64,000 nucleotides of DNA from Prevotella sp. P5-92 (GCF_002251245.1 NZ_NPJG01000001.1:1-64000); one strand, 5' to 3'; counted from the first letter of the stretch, positions 16,560-26,513 are shown. Program-made: numbers and translations. Notes: generated from the letters alone by a model not told the origin.

Positions 16560-17993
16560 ATGGATACACTGAAAGAGAAAACTGCCAAAGGCCTGTTTTG
16601 GGGAGCTATGAACAGTGGCACTATGCAGCTGCTGAACCTTGTGTTTGGCATCTTTCTCGCACGTATGCTTACACCTCACGATTATGGCATCGTGGGTGTG
16701 CTTACGATATTCACCCTCATCGCCGGAAATATCCAGAGCAGCGGTTTTACACAGGGACTTACCAATATCAAGCAACCTACGGCCAACGACTATAACTCAG
16801 TGTTCTGGTTTAATATCATTGCCGGATCGGCATGTTATGTGATGCTGTTTTTCTCCGCTCCGCTTATCGCATGGTTCTTTCACACGCCAGAGTTGACACG
16901 CCTGTCGCGGTTTGTGTTCCTTGGCGTGCTTATCTCAGCCTTCGGCATCACACGCAATGCCATAATGTTCAAGCGTATCATGGCACGCGAACGAGCCATA
17001 ACTGGAATGGTGGCATTGCTGACGTCGGGCATGGTGGGATTATCGCTCGCTTATCTTGGATATGCCTACTGGAGTCTTGCTTGGCAGACCGTCACGTTCT
17101 CTTTCGTGCAGAACGTCTGCCGTTACTTCTTTACCCGTCATATCTGGCGGCCTACGCTGAAGATAGACTTTACTCCCGTTAAGACGATGTTCCCCTTCAG
17201 CGTCAAGGTGTTGATAACCTCGATAATCAATACAATAAACAACAATATACTTACGTTCATCTTCGGTAATCTGTTCCCGATGAAGGCTGTGGGCAATTAT
17301 TCTCAGGCGTCGAAGTGGAACACCATGGCTTCAACCACCATCTCGGGAACGATAGAACAAGTGGCTCAGCCTGTGCTTGCGCAGATTAGCGACGACCCCG
17401 ACCGTGAGCGCCGGGTGTTCAGGAAGATGCTTCGATTTACTGCATTCCTCGCTTTCCCCGCTCTGTTTGGAATGTCGTTAGTGGCTGAAGAACTGATACT
17501 TGTCACCATCTCCGACGTGTGGCTGGGTAGCGTACCTCTGCTCAAGACACTGTGTATAGGCGGTGCTTTTCTCACTTTCTATACACTTTATCAGCATCTT
17601 GTTATCGCCCAGGGACGGTCTGATATCTACATGTGGTGCAATATCGGGCAGATAGTAATCCAGCTCATCATCATTTTGCTTTTTCATAGTCAAGGCATCG
17701 TAAGTATGGTGGTTGCATACACCGTCTTTACTGTAGCATGGCTTGCGGTATGGCAATGGAATGTACGCAAACTCATCGGCGTGACTTTCGTCGAGGCGCT
17801 GTCTGACGTTTTGCCGTTTATGCTTGCCGCTGCAGCGGTGATGACAACGACCTATTTCGTCACTTCGGCCATTGCCGATCCGAGGCTGCTTCTTCCCGTA
17901 AGGATTGTCGTTGCTGCATCGCTTTATTTTGTCGTGATGAAAGTGGCAAAAGTAAAGATACTTGAAGAGTGTATTGCCTATTTCAGGAAATAG
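16560..17993 (+). CDS. Polysaccharide flippase (MOP/PST family)
   Basis: A 477-residue integral membrane protein with about 12-14 helices. The N-terminus (KGLFWGAMNSGTMQLLNLVFGIFLARML) is typical of PST-type lipopolysaccharide/O-unit exporters of the MOP superfamily, as is PHDYGIVGVLTIF. It should move undecaprenyl-linked glycan units across the inner membrane. Its last 16 bp overlap the convergent glycosyltransferase gene. The neighbours (GT4, LicD, cytidylyltransferase, SDR) suggest one small surface-glycan module rather than a full capsule locus. Confidence 0.88.
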   Translation: MDTLKEKTAKGLFWGAMNSGTMQLLNLVFGIFLARMLTPHDYGIVGVLTIFTLIAGNIQSSGFTQGLTNIKQPTANDYNSVFWFNIIAGSACYVMLFFSAPLIAWFFHTPELTRLSRFVFLGVLISAFGITRNAIMFKRIMARERAITGMVALLTSGMVGLSLAYLGYAYWSLAWQTVTFSFVQNVCRYFFTRHIWRPTLKIDFTPVKTMFPFSVKVLITSIINTINNNILTFIFGNLFPMKAVGNYSQASKWNTMASTTISGTIEQVAQPVLAQISDDPDRERRVFRKMLRFTAFLAFPALFGMSLVAEELILVTISDVWLGSVPLLKTLCIGGAFLTFYTLYQHLVIAQGRSDIYMWCNIGQIVIQLIIILLFHSQGIVSMVVAYTVFTVAWLAVWQWNVRKLIGVTFVEALSDVLPFMLAAAAVMTTTYFVTSAIADPRLLLPVRIVVAASLYFVVMKVAKVKILEECIAYFRK

Positions 17994-19072
17994 ATGCGTT
18001 CGTATGCTTCCTGCATCTGTCTTATCGAGAAATGGCGTGCCGCATAAACATAGGCTTCGTTTGCTATCTCGGCGTGTGACAACGATGGAATAACATCCGT
18101 GAACAATGTCATGTAACTGTTGATATCGTTGTCTTTCACCTTCAAAGGCCATGTCGCGGGCAATGTTTCTTCCAGTCCAAAGCAAGAATTGATAATGTTA
18201 GGCAGTCGTGCCATCGACGCTTCTATAGCCACGATGCTTAGACCCTCAAAATACGATGGCATCAGCATATAGTCAAACGAGGCCAGAAAGGAGGATAGCC
18301 CGAAGAGAGGAGGGTTGAGGCTTACGTTTTGCTGACAGCCGAGCTTTTCCTCTACAAAGTGTCTCATGCTGCCATCGCCAAACAAGTGAAAGTGGTATCG
18401 TTTGTCGTCTTTCATTCGGCTTATTATCTCTACAAGGATGTCGATGCCTTTTTGTCTTTCATATCTTCCGGCAAACACGATGTTTCTCTTGTCTTTTTTC
18501 AGATTCCCGTATTCCCGTTGGGCGGTTTCGGCAACACCATTATATATAATAGGTGTGTCATGTTCATAGCGCTCAAAGTATGAACGTCTGACAGAGTCAG
18601 AGATGGCGATGTTTGAATCATGGAGGTTGAAAAAGTGCTCGCATGCCTCACCAATGCGCTGTTGGCCCGACCACAGACAGTTGTTGTGAATGGTCCTCAC
18701 TATCTTACAGCGTTTGCAAATCCATGGGAATAGTCTCATGGTCAGCACGATGCCCATGTCGGGAGCTTCGGTGTGAGTGTGTATGACGTCGGGACGCCAT
18801 CTCCACCATATCAGCAGGAACCTTAATGGGAAGAGAAGAGCCGCCAGGCGTTCGAAAACGAAATGCCATCTCGCGTCAGGCATCCATGCCCTATGACATG
18901 TGATACCGCTCGTGGTTAGTTCTTCAATGAACTGACTGGTGAACTCCGACTTTCCCCGCATCATTTCTACTATATGGCTTTCGATGCCTTTGGTCTTGCT
19001 CTTTGCAATGTTTGCCGCCACACGTTCTGCACCGCCCAAGTCAAAATGCGATATGATATGAAATACTTTCAA
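17978..19072 (-). CDS. Glycosyltransferase, GT4 family
   Basis: A 364-residue GT-B fold glycosyltransferase. The N-terminal HFDLGGAERVAANIA loop and C-terminal nucleotide-binding parts (FAGRYERQKGIDILV and PSYFEGLSIVAIEASMARLP with the E-x7-E pattern) are typical of family GT4 retaining enzymes. It is cytoplasmic and probably peripheral at the membrane, adding one sugar to a lipid-linked glycan. The acceptor and donor cannot be deduced. A minus-strand -7 box TACTTTTG at 19124-19117 lies 45 bp upstream of the start. It overlaps the flippase gene tail to tail. Confidence 0.87.
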   Translation of the reverse strand: MKVFHIISHFDLGGAERVAANIAKSKTKGIESHIVEMMRGKSEFTSQFIEELTTSGITCHRAWMPDARWHFVFERLAALLFPLRFLLIWWRWRPDVIHTHTEAPDMGIVLTMRLFPWICKRCKIVRTIHNNCLWSGQQRIGEACEHFFNLHDSNIAISDSVRRSYFERYEHDTPIIYNGVAETAQREYGNLKKDKRNIVFAGRYERQKGIDILVEIISRMKDDKRYHFHLFGDGSMRHFVEEKLGCQQNVSLNPPLFGLSSFLASFDYMLMPSYFEGLSIVAIEASMARLPNIINSCFGLEETLPATWPLKVKDNDINSYMTLFTDVIPSLSHAEIANEAYVYAARHFSIRQMQEAYERIYFLK

Positions 19073-19116
19073 TGTCTTTTACCTCCTGTGTATTGTCTTG
19101 ATGTATAATTCTTATG

Positions 19117-19124
19117 CAAAAGTA
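19117..19124 (-). promoter_or_regulatory. -7 box for the GT4 gene
   Basis: Minus strand TACTTTTG followed by CATA; no clear -33 box. Confidence 0.45.
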
Positions 19125-19236
19125 ATAAAAAAACGTAGAAAAGATGAATAACGGGATGTTTTTTCACTATTTTTGTGACATGAGCTGTTAGAGACGACGG
19201 AAACTGTGGATAAGGAAAGAATAAAGGACAAAGAAA

Positions 19237-19266
19237 ACGGGGGACAGCTTCACAGCCATTCCCCGT
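19237..19266 (-). terminator. Terminator of the dapF-glnN operon
   Basis: ACGGGG (19237-19242) pairs with CCCCGT (19261-19266). In the leftward direction it is followed by TTTTCTTTG. It lies 60 nt beyond the glutamine synthetase stop codon. Confidence 0.6.
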
Positions 19267-19327
19267 CGCAAACTTCAAACAACCAAAAAAAGAAATAGAT
19301 TGTCTGCGTATCGTTTATTATTGTCAA

Positions 19328-21517
19328 TTATCGGATGAACAGAAGTTCACGATACTTTGGCAATGTCCAGAGGTCGTCTTCGACGATGAGCTCTAGTTTG
19401 TCGATCTGATAACGAATCTCTTCCATCTTTGGAGCCACGGTGTCGTGGTAGGCAACAGCCTTGTCGTATTCGTTCTCAATCTTGTTTGCCACCTTGCGGG
19501 CAGCGATGAGCTCGTCAACACCCTTTTCTATGGTCTGCGTGCGTTCAGCTATCTCTTCGATGAGCTTGAAGTTGCGCTCAGACAGTTTGTCGGCCTTCTC
19601 GGCAGGGTAAATGCTGCGCATGTTCTGCACGTTCTTCACCAACATCGACTGGTAGTGGGTGGCTATAGGAATGATATGGTTCATCGAGAGGTCGCCCATC
19701 ACACGTGCTTCGATCTGGATCTTCTTTGTGTATGTCTCCCATTTCACCTCGTTACGTGCCTCAAGCTCCTTCTTTGTCATGATGTTAAGGCCTTCAAACA
19801 TTTTTATGCTTGAGTCGTCGAGATAACGCTCGAAGATCTTCGGACAGCTCTTCTCCACGTCGAGACCGCGTTTAGTAGCCTCTACAACCCACTCGTCGCT
19901 ATATCCATTACCGTCAAATCTGATAGGCTTGCAGGTCTTGATGTCAGCGCGAAGAACGTCAACGATGGCTTTTGTCTGATCTACACCAGATGCAATGGCA
20001 GCGTCAACACGCTTCTTGAAGTCAACAAGAGCTTCTGCTACAGCAGCGTTGAGGGCGGTCATGGCCGATGCACAGTTAGCCTCGGAACCTACGGCACGGA
20101 ACTCGAAACGATTACCAGTGAACGCAAATGGAGATGTACGGTTGCGGTCGGTATTGTCGATAAGCAATTCAGGAATCTCAGGAATGTCCATGGTGAAACC
20201 TTGTTTGCCTGCCACATTGAACAGGTCGTCAGTATCGGCCGTCTCAATGTGGTCGAGCAGTTCGGTAAGCTGCTTGCCTAAGAACGAAGAGATGATTGCT
20301 GGAGGTGCCTCGTTGGCACCCAGACGATGAGCGTTTGTGGCACTCATGATAGACGCCTTGAGTAGTCCGTTGTGACGATATACACCCATCAGTGTCTCGA
20401 CGATGAATGTCACGAAACGAAGGTTGTCTTTAGGAGTCTTGCCTGGAGCGTGAAGCAGTACGCCAGTGTCGGTAGAAAGCGACCAGTTATTGTGCTTTCC
20501 TGAACCATTGATGCCGGCGAATGGCTTTTCGTGGAGCAGGGCACGGAAACCGTGTTTGCGGGCCACCTTCTTCATGAGCGACATGAGGAGCATGTTGTGG
20601 TCAACGGCAAGGTTTGTCTCCTCGAAGATTGGAGCAAGCTCAAACTGGTTTGGCGCAACCTCGTTGTGACGAGTCTTGCAAGGAATGCCGAGTTCGAGAG
20701 CGCGAATCTCAAGATCCTTCATGAATGCCTGTACTCTGTCAGGAATGGTACCGAAATAGTGGTCTTCCATCTGCTGGTTCTTTGCTGAGTCGTGACCCAT
20801 CAGTGTGCGACCAGTGAGCAGCAGGTCGGGTCGGGTAGAGTAGAGACCCTCATCCACGAGGAAGTATTCCTGTTCCCAACCGAGGTTGCTCTGCACCTTC
20901 TTCACGTCGTCGTAGAAATATTTGCAAACGTCAGTTGCAGCAACATTCACTGCGTGCAGTGTGCGCAACAGCGGAGCCTTGTAGTCAAGAGCCTCACCAG
21001 TGTAAGAGATGAATATGGTTGGGATGCAAAGTGTGTCGTCGATGATGAATACGGGTGATGTGGGGTCCCAAGCCGAATAGCCGCGAGCCTCGAAGGTGTT
21101 GCGGATACCACCTGAAGGGAATGAAGAAGCGTCAGGCTCCTGCTGTACGAGCAGCTTGCCAGAAAACTCTTCTACCATACCGCCCTTGAAGTCGTGCTCG
21201 ATGAAGGAGTCGTGCTTCTCGGCTGTACCCTCGGTGAGTGGTTGGAACCAGTGAGTATAGTGTGTCACGCCATTTTCAACAGCCCACTGCTTGATGCCAG
21301 ATGCAACGGCGTCAGCCATGCTGCGGTCGAGGCGAGCTCCATTGTCTATAACGTCAATAAGCTTTTCATAAACGTTCTTTGGCAGATACTTGTACATCTT
21401 CTCACGATTGAAGACATATTTGCCAAAATACTCGTAGGGACGTTCTTTGGGGGCCTCTACGGCGAGGGGTCTTTTCTTAAATGCCTCCTCTACAACCTGA
21501 AATCTTAAATTTGCCAT
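19328..21517 (-). CDS. glnN: Glutamine synthetase type III
   Basis: A 729-residue type III glutamine synthetase (ATP + glutamate + ammonia to glutamine), the long form common in Bacteroidetes. Recognisable stretches are the N-terminal FGKYVFNREKMYKYLP, the glutamate-site loop GINGSGKHNNWSLST, and KTRHNEVAPNQFELAP. It is the last gene of a leftward operon with dapF, dapL and an outer-membrane barrel gene. Gaps are 37-51 bp, and the promoter is beside that of the PII/ammonium transporter operon. This fits regulation by nitrogen supply. The length is normal and the start is unambiguous. Confidence 0.95.
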   Translation of the reverse strand: MANLRFQVVEEAFKKRPLAVEAPKERPYEYFGKYVFNREKMYKYLPKNVYEKLIDVIDNGARLDRSMADAVASGIKQWAVENGVTHYTHWFQPLTEGTAEKHDSFIEHDFKGGMVEEFSGKLLVQQEPDASSFPSGGIRNTFEARGYSAWDPTSPVFIIDDTLCIPTIFISYTGEALDYKAPLLRTLHAVNVAATDVCKYFYDDVKKVQSNLGWEQEYFLVDEGLYSTRPDLLLTGRTLMGHDSAKNQQMEDHYFGTIPDRVQAFMKDLEIRALELGIPCKTRHNEVAPNQFELAPIFEETNLAVDHNMLLMSLMKKVARKHGFRALLHEKPFAGINGSGKHNNWSLSTDTGVLLHAPGKTPKDNLRFVTFIVETLMGVYRHNGLLKASIMSATNAHRLGANEAPPAIISSFLGKQLTELLDHIETADTDDLFNVAGKQGFTMDIPEIPELLIDNTDRNRTSPFAFTGNRFEFRAVGSEANCASAMTALNAAVAEALVDFKKRVDAAIASGVDQTKAIVDVLRADIKTCKPIRFDGNGYSDEWVVEATKRGLDVEKSCPKIFERYLDDSSIKMFEGLNIMTKKELEARNEVKWETYTKKIQIEARVMGDLSMNHIIPIATHYQSMLVKNVQNMRSIYPAEKADKLSERNFKLIEEIAERTQTIEKGVDELIAARKVANKIENEYDKAVAYHDTVAPKMEEIRYQIDKLELIVEDDLWTLPKYRELLFIR

Positions 21518-21554
21518 TGTTTTAAAGTTTTTATTGTTGATGTTATTTTATTCC

Positions 21555-22265
21555 TTATGGTACAAGTGTGAATCCACATACGAAATATGCCTTCTGGTCG
21601 TGTGGGTTTCCTGTTACCTGTGCAAACACTGGGACAGAGAATGTGTCTGTTATCTTCAGTTCCTTTGATGCTTTGAGCGTAAGGTTTGTAACTGCAAATT
21701 TGTCGCATCCGCCATATACCCCGTTGTCTTCAAAAGGCACTGCGCCTACAGTGGCATTCCAGTCAAGACCGCCGAGTTTGAACGGTGCGTTGAGTTCCAC
21801 GTACGACGAGTAGGCGCGATCGCCATCACCCTTATAGTCAGAACCTGCAAAATTGGTGTACCACTGGATGGCCAACGGACCGAAGTCATAGCCTATGTTG
21901 GCTTCAAAGATGTGTGCGGTGGAATGAGCTTCATACTTGAAGTATTTCGTGCTGCCACCGTCAAACCAATAGTCGGTGATGCCGATGTTGAATCCGCCTG
22001 TAGAGTAAGCGATGGTGAGGTCAAACTCCTTTGAGCCACCCCAGTTGCTCAGTTCTGTACTTCCCCATGCCGAGAGAGATAGTCCCTTGTATGCAACGCC
22101 TAACGTAGGCTGAATGCTTAGTTCTCCACATTTCGTACCACGCCATATATACTGGTTTACTACGTCGGCTGATACTGTTGCTTCCACTTCGTCCTGTGCT
22201 GTCATCGCTGTTGCTCCCGCCATAATCATCATGGCTGTGAAGCCCAATCTTTTCAAGTTCTTCAT
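21555..22265 (-). CDS. Outer-membrane beta-barrel protein (TorF-like)
   Basis: A 236-residue exported protein. A signal peptide (about 1-23, ending MTAQ) is followed by alternating amphipathic strands with QYIWRGTKCG near the start. The last residues FVCGFTLVP resemble the aromatic C-terminal strand of outer-membrane barrels. It resembles TorF-family putative porins. Its place between dapL and the glutamine synthetase gene suggests a channel for small nitrogenous solutes, but that is inference from position only. It belongs to the leftward dapF operon. Confidence 0.7.
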   Translation of the reverse strand: MKNLKRLGFTAMMIMAGATAMTAQDEVEATVSADVVNQYIWRGTKCGELSIQPTLGVAYKGLSLSAWGSTELSNWGGSKEFDLTIAYSTGGFNIGITDYWFDGGSTKYFKYEAHSTAHIFEANIGYDFGPLAIQWYTNFAGSDYKGDGDRAYSSYVELNAPFKLGGLDWNATVGAVPFEDNGVYGGCDKFAVTNLTLKASKELKITDTFSVPVFAQVTGNPHDQKAYFVCGFTLVP

Positions 22266-22316
22266 AATCGTAAATATTTTATTGTTTGTGTTGATTTATG
22301 TCTGTGTCGGTGAATG

Positions 22317-23546
22317 TCACTTCAGCCACTTCTTTATCCTTTCCATTGCCTCTATGCAGTCGTCTTTGTCGCCGAAGGCTGTGAGACGTATATATCCTTC
22401 GCCTGCAGGACCGAATCCCACTCCAGGTGTGCAGACCACATGAGCTTCGTAAAGCATCTGTTCGAAGAACTTCCAACTGCCCATTCCGTTGGGAGTCTTC
22501 ACCCACAGGTATGGAGCGTTCTTTCCGCCATATACCTCAAGGCCGAGTTCTGTCAGAGTGCGGTACATCAGCTTGGCATTGTTCATGTAGTAGTCGATGG
22601 TAGCCTTGATCTGCTCTTTGCCTTCGGGCGTATAGATAGCTTCGGCTGCCCTTTGGCTGATATAGCTTGTGCCGTTGAACTTGGTGCACTGCCTACGATA
22701 CCACAGATGGTTGAGCTCTATTCTATCGCCTTTGAGTGTGGCGGCTGTGAGTTCTTTTGGAACGACGGTATAGCCGCATCTTATTCCCGTGAATCCCGCT
22801 GTCTTCGAGTAGCTGTGGAACTCGATGGCCACCTTTCTTGCTCCTTTTATCTCATATATTGAATGAGGAATATCAGGATCCTGGATGTAAGCCTCGTATG
22901 CTGCGTCGTAGAAGATGAGCGTGTCGTTCTTTATGGCGTAGTTCACCCATTTCTTCAGTTCTTCCTTCGTTATCACCTCTCCCGTCGGGTTGTTGGGATA
23001 GCAGAGGTATATGATGTCAACTCTCTTGTCGGGCAATGCCGGAGTGAAATTGTTTTCCGCTGTGCAAGGCATATATACAACGTTGCTCCATTTGCCGTCC
23101 TCCACTACACCTGCCCTGCCTATCATCACGTTAGAGTCGATATATACGGGGTAAATAGGGTCGGTGACACCGATGCTGTTGTCCCATCTTACCAGCTCCT
23201 GAATATTGCCTGTGTCGCTCTTTGCACCGTCGTTAACGAATATCTCGCTTGGGTCGAGGTGTATGCCTCGTGGCAGGAAGTCGTTCTTTACTATTGCCTC
23301 ACGTAGAAACTGGTAGCCTTGTTCGGGACCGTAACCACGGAAAGTGGCTTTCTCTCCCATCTCATCTACAGCCTTGTGCATGGCTTCTAATACCGCAGGG
23401 CAGATAGGTCTTGTAACGTCGCCTATGCCGAGGCTTATGACGCTTGCCTTAGGGTGTGACACCTTGAAGGCGTTGACTTTTTTTGCAATGTCTGCAAACA
23501 AGTAGTTGTTTGGCAGCTTAAGGAAGTGTTCGTTTACTAATGCCAT
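22317..23546 (-). CDS. dapL: LL-diaminopimelate aminotransferase
   Basis: A 409-residue fold-type I PLP aminotransferase. The Schiff-base lysine is Lys248 in HSYSKTAGFTG, with an LCYPNNPTGEV loop and FYDAAYEAYI upstream of it. It converts tetrahydrodipicolinate directly to LL-2,6-diaminopimelate with glutamate as amino donor, bypassing the acyl-blocked route. The next enzyme, DapF, is encoded just upstream in the same operon. Linking it to glutamine synthetase makes sense because it consumes glutamate. The N-terminus (MALVNEHFLKLPNNYLF) matches the family start. Confidence 0.95.
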   Translation of the reverse strand: MALVNEHFLKLPNNYLFADIAKKVNAFKVSHPKASVISLGIGDVTRPICPAVLEAMHKAVDEMGEKATFRGYGPEQGYQFLREAIVKNDFLPRGIHLDPSEIFVNDGAKSDTGNIQELVRWDNSIGVTDPIYPVYIDSNVMIGRAGVVEDGKWSNVVYMPCTAENNFTPALPDKRVDIIYLCYPNNPTGEVITKEELKKWVNYAIKNDTLIFYDAAYEAYIQDPDIPHSIYEIKGARKVAIEFHSYSKTAGFTGIRCGYTVVPKELTAATLKGDRIELNHLWYRRQCTKFNGTSYISQRAAEAIYTPEGKEQIKATIDYYMNNAKLMYRTLTELGLEVYGGKNAPYLWVKTPNGMGSWKFFEQMLYEAHVVCTPGVGFGPAGEGYIRLTAFGDKDDCIEAMERIKKWLK

Positions 23547-23589
23547 ATTATTCTTGATTCTTTTTATTGTTGTTGAAGTTTTGCCTTTG

Positions 23590-24450
23590 TTATTCTGGTA
23601 GCGCTATCTCTCCCTCGAAGGCGAAAGCCGCAGGTCCTGTCATATAGACATGGTTGTCAGCCTCGTTCCATTCGATATGTAACGTACCGCCGTCCATCAC
23701 AATGTCGCTCTTTCTGGATGCCCGGCCTGTCACCGCTGCCGCCACGGCTGTAGCGCAAGCTCCTGTTCCGCAAGCCATTGTTATGCCGCTGCCACGTTCC
23801 CATACTCGTGTGCGGATGCTTCCGTCGCCGAGCACTTGTGCAAACTCAATGTTGCATCTCTCTGGGAAAAGCGAGTCGTATTCAAGGGCTTTCCCGTATT
23901 TTGTTACGTCGATGGAAGATATGTCGTCCACGAAGATCACGAAATGAGGATTGCCCATCGATACGAATGTGCCTCTAAATTCAGTATCTACGACGTCAAC
24001 AAGTCCGTCGGTCATCGACCCATCCTCGCTTGCCAGTTGCGATTTGTTGGCAAGTACAGGCTCGAGCATATCTACAGTCACGCTCTCCACTGTCTTTCCC
24101 GATTTGTCGAGATGCAGGTTTAGGATCTTTATTCCCGAGAGCGTCAGCAACCTGATAACGGTCTTGTCGGTCAGTCCTTTTTCGAAGAGGTATTTTCCGA
24201 TGCAACGTGATGCGTTTCCGCACATCATGGCTTCAGAGCCGTCGGCGTTGAATATCCTCATCGAGTAGTCGGCCTCTGGCATGTTAGGTTCACCTATCAG
24301 CACCAGTCCGTCGCTGCCCACTCCTGTGTGAGGGGCGCTCCATGCTATTGCTGCTTTCGTTGGGTCGGGTATATTATATAATAAGGTATTAACATATATA
24401 TAATCATTGCCGGCGCCATGCATTTTGGTGAATCTTACAATTGTTGCCAT
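23590..24450 (-). CDS. dapF: Diaminopimelate epimerase
   Basis: A 286-residue epimerase converting LL- to meso-diaminopimelate for lysine and peptidoglycan synthesis. The two catalytic cysteines are Cys77 (MMCGNASRC) and Cys227 (MACGTGAC). The N-terminal [12 protein letters not shown] block is typical. It is the first gene of the leftward dapF-dapL-barrel-glnN operon, about 50 bp downstream of the promoter at 24500-24530. Confidence 0.96.
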   Translation of the reverse strand: MATIVRFTKMHGAGNDYIYVNTLLYNIPDPTKAAIAWSAPHTGVGSDGLVLIGEPNMPEADYSMRIFNADGSEAMMCGNASRCIGKYLFEKGLTDKTVIRLLTLSGIKILNLHLDKSGKTVESVTVDMLEPVLANKSQLASEDGSMTDGLVDVVDTEFRGTFVSMGNPHFVIFVDDISSIDVTKYGKALEYDSLFPERCNIEFAQVLGDGSIRTRVWERGSGITMACGTGACATAVAAAVTGRASRKSDIVMDGGTLHIEWNEADNHVYMTGPAAFAFEGEIALPE

Positions 24451-24499
24451 TTTGTTAACTTTCTAATATTTTATATTGTTCTTTTGTTTAATTCCGCTG

Positions 24500-24530
24500 C
24501 AAAGTTACAACAATTTGACAGATAAATCAA
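24500..24530 (-). promoter_or_regulatory. Promoter of dapF-dapL-barrel-glnN
   Basis: Minus strand TAACTTTG (24507-24500) with TTG (24530-24528) 20 nt upstream. Confidence 0.75.
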
Positions 24531-24684
24531 GAGTTTTCGGATCTTATTATTCAAGAAAATAACGTTTTCTATCAAATTGTAAGAAAACTGAATATAAATT
24601 AATATAATCTGTAAGAGCTGTAATATAGATATTGATATATTGTTAAGAAACTGTTATGTTTGTTGTCGTTTTGCTTAAAAACAC

Positions 24685-24715
24685 TTGTGTATTATGTCAA
24701 AAAGTAGTAATTTTG
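24685..24715 (+). promoter_or_regulatory. Promoter of the PII/ammonium transporter operon
   Basis: TTG (24685-24687), a 20-nt spacer, then TAATTTTG (24708-24715) followed by CACC. Confidence 0.75.
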
Positions 24716-24765
24716 CACCCGAAAGATAACAAAATGTCAATAATCATTTAAATAGGAGACATATT

Positions 24766-25122
24766 ATGAAAAAGATTGAAGCAATCATCCGTAAGACGAA
24801 ATTTGAGGATGTAAAAGAAGCTCTGCTCGCTGCAGACATCGAGTGGTTCTCATACTACGATGTCAGAGGCGAAGGAAAGATGCGCCAGGCAAGGATATAC
24901 CGTGGCGTGATGTACGATACGAGTTGTATCGAGCGTGTATTGATCAATGTCGTTGTTCGCGACAAGAATGTAGAGAAGACCGTAGCCGCCATTCAGCATG
25001 CAGCACATACCGGAGAGGTTGGTGACGGACGCATCTTTATCATCCCTATCGAGGATGCCATCCGCATACGCACTGCTGAGCGTGGCGATATAGCACTTTA
25101 TAATGCAGAGCAAGAGAAATAA
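24766..25122 (+). CDS. PII nitrogen signalling protein (GlnB/GlnK family)
   Basis: A 118-residue PII protein. It has the N-terminal MKKIEAIIRKTKFEDVKEAL strand, a T-loop with IYRGVMYDT in place of the usual LYRGAEY, and the C-terminal TGEVGDGRIFI signature. PII trimers bind ATP/ADP and 2-oxoglutarate. GlnK-type members plug ammonium transporters, and an amt gene follows 103 bp downstream, so this is most likely the GlnK-like partner. The T-loop differs from the proteobacterial form, so uridylylation as in E. coli should not be assumed. Confidence 0.9.
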   Translation: MKKIEAIIRKTKFEDVKEALLAADIEWFSYYDVRGEGKMRQARIYRGVMYDTSCIERVLINVVVRDKNVEKTVAAIQHAAHTGEVGDGRIFIIPIEDAIRIRTAERGDIALYNAEQEK

Positions 25123-25225
25123 TACGGAGAATGGATAACGCCCGTTAAGTACGGGATGAAGCAACACAAACACAACACACCAACACATTATTATATATAC
25201 AACACAAATTTAAACGCATACGATT

Positions 25226-26509
25226 ATGACAAACATATTTTTAGCGACAGATCCGGTGACAGACTTGTCACTCTCTGTAGATACGGTATGGATGCTGCTT
25301 GCAGCAATGCTGGTTTTCTTTATGCAGCCAGGATTCGCCTTGTGTGAGGCTGGTTTCACGCGTAGTAAGAACACGGCAAATATCTTATTTAAGAATTTCG
25401 TTGACTTCACCTTCGGTTCGCTTCTGTTCTGGCTGGTCGGCTTTGGCTTTATGTTCGGTAATGGAGGCGAGGGCTTTGTCGGAATGCCAAATTTCGGCGA
25501 CATCTCGTTCTATGAGGGCGACCTGCCAACTGAAGGATTTCTGATTTTCCAGACTGTGTTCTGTGCCACTGCGGCTACTATCGTGTCGGGAGCGATGGCA
25601 GAGCGCACGAAGTTCTCGATGTATTGTGTCTATTCGGTATTCATCTCGCTGCTCATCTATCCTATATCAGGACACTGGACCTGGGGAGGCGGTTGGCTTT
25701 GCAATGGCGAAGACGGTTCCTTTATGATGAATACCTTCGGTGCCACATTCCACGACTTTGCGGGTTCGGCTATCGTCCACTCCGTTGGTGGCGTGCTGGC
25801 ATTCATCGGTGCCATAGCTCTCGGTCCGCGTATCGGTAAATACAGCAAGGACGGCAAGAGCCGTGCCATTCCTGGTCACAACCTCATGGCGGCTGCCTTA
25901 GGTGTGTTCATTCTTTGGTTTGGATGGTTTGGCTTCAACCCTGGTTCTCAGCTTGCAGCTTCAGGCGAAGTCAATCGCACGGCTATCTCGCACGTGTTCC
26001 TCACTACCAACCTTGCTGCAGCAGCTGGCGGAATAGGCACGATGTTCACCTCTTGGATAAAGTACGGCAAACCTTCGTTCTCGCTCACACTGAACGGTGT
26101 GCTTGCAGGTCTTGTGGCAATCACGGCTGGCTGCGACCTTGTCAGTCCTTTCGGTGCCGCCATAATTGGTCTTTTGGCAGGTGTCCTTCTCGTGTTCTCT
26201 ATCGAGTTTATTGACAGTAAGTTGCATATTGACGATCCCGTCGGCGCAAGTTCTGTTCATGGAGTATGTGGTATCTTCGGAACCATCATGACCGGTCTTC
26301 TTGCCCTTGACGGCGGTGCTCTCTACGGCGGTGGTTGGGGCTTCTTCGGAGCTCAGTGTCTCGGTGTTCTCGCAATCGACGCATGGGCAGCCATTGCCGG
26401 AGTGATAATGTTCTTTGGTATAAAGAAGATAGCAGGTCTGAGAGTGGATAAGAGAATAGAAGAAGAAGGTCTCGACATCTACGAGCATGGAGAGAGCTGC
26501 TTTAACTAA
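25226..26509 (+). CDS. amt: Ammonium transporter (Amt), first copy
   Basis: A 427-residue Amt/Mep/Rh channel with about 11 helices. The twin-histidine pore pair is visible as His185 (FAGSAIVHSVGG) and His345 (SSVHGVCGIFG). Other landmarks are CEAGFTRSKNTANIL and SGAMAERTKF. It has a short N-terminus without a clear signal peptide. Directly after the PII gene, it is probably gated by that protein. The distant downstream paralogue at 28356 is clearly different in sequence, so the two are not a recent duplication. Confidence 0.93.
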   Translation: MTNIFLATDPVTDLSLSVDTVWMLLAAMLVFFMQPGFALCEAGFTRSKNTANILFKNFVDFTFGSLLFWLVGFGFMFGNGGEGFVGMPNFGDISFYEGDLPTEGFLIFQTVFCATAATIVSGAMAERTKFSMYCVYSVFISLLIYPISGHWTWGGGWLCNGEDGSFMMNTFGATFHDFAGSAIVHSVGGVLAFIGAIALGPRIGKYSKDGKSRAIPGHNLMAAALGVFILWFGWFGFNPGSQLAASGEVNRTAISHVFLTTNLAAAAGGIGTMFTSWIKYGKPSFSLTLNGVLAGLVAITAGCDLVSPFGAAIIGLLAGVLLVFSIEFIDSKLHIDDPVGASSVHGVCGIFGTIMTGLLALDGGALYGGGWGFFGAQCLGVLAIDAWAAIAGVIMFFGIKKIAGLRVDKRIEEEGLDIYEHGESCFN

Positions 26510-26513
26510 GTAA

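Larger units (their letters stand above)
24451..24765. other. Nitrogen divergon control region
   Basis: This 315-bp region has back-to-back promoters (24500-24530 leftward, 24685-24715 rightward) and an AT-rich centre. No coding frame was found. Any shared nitrogen-responsive operator would lie in the central 155 bp; I saw no convincing dyad there. Confidence 0.65.

Noticed and set aside
24451-24765. Riboswitch or structured RNA in the nitrogen control region
   Set aside because: The sequence is AT-rich without stable conserved-looking stems, and both leaders are short.
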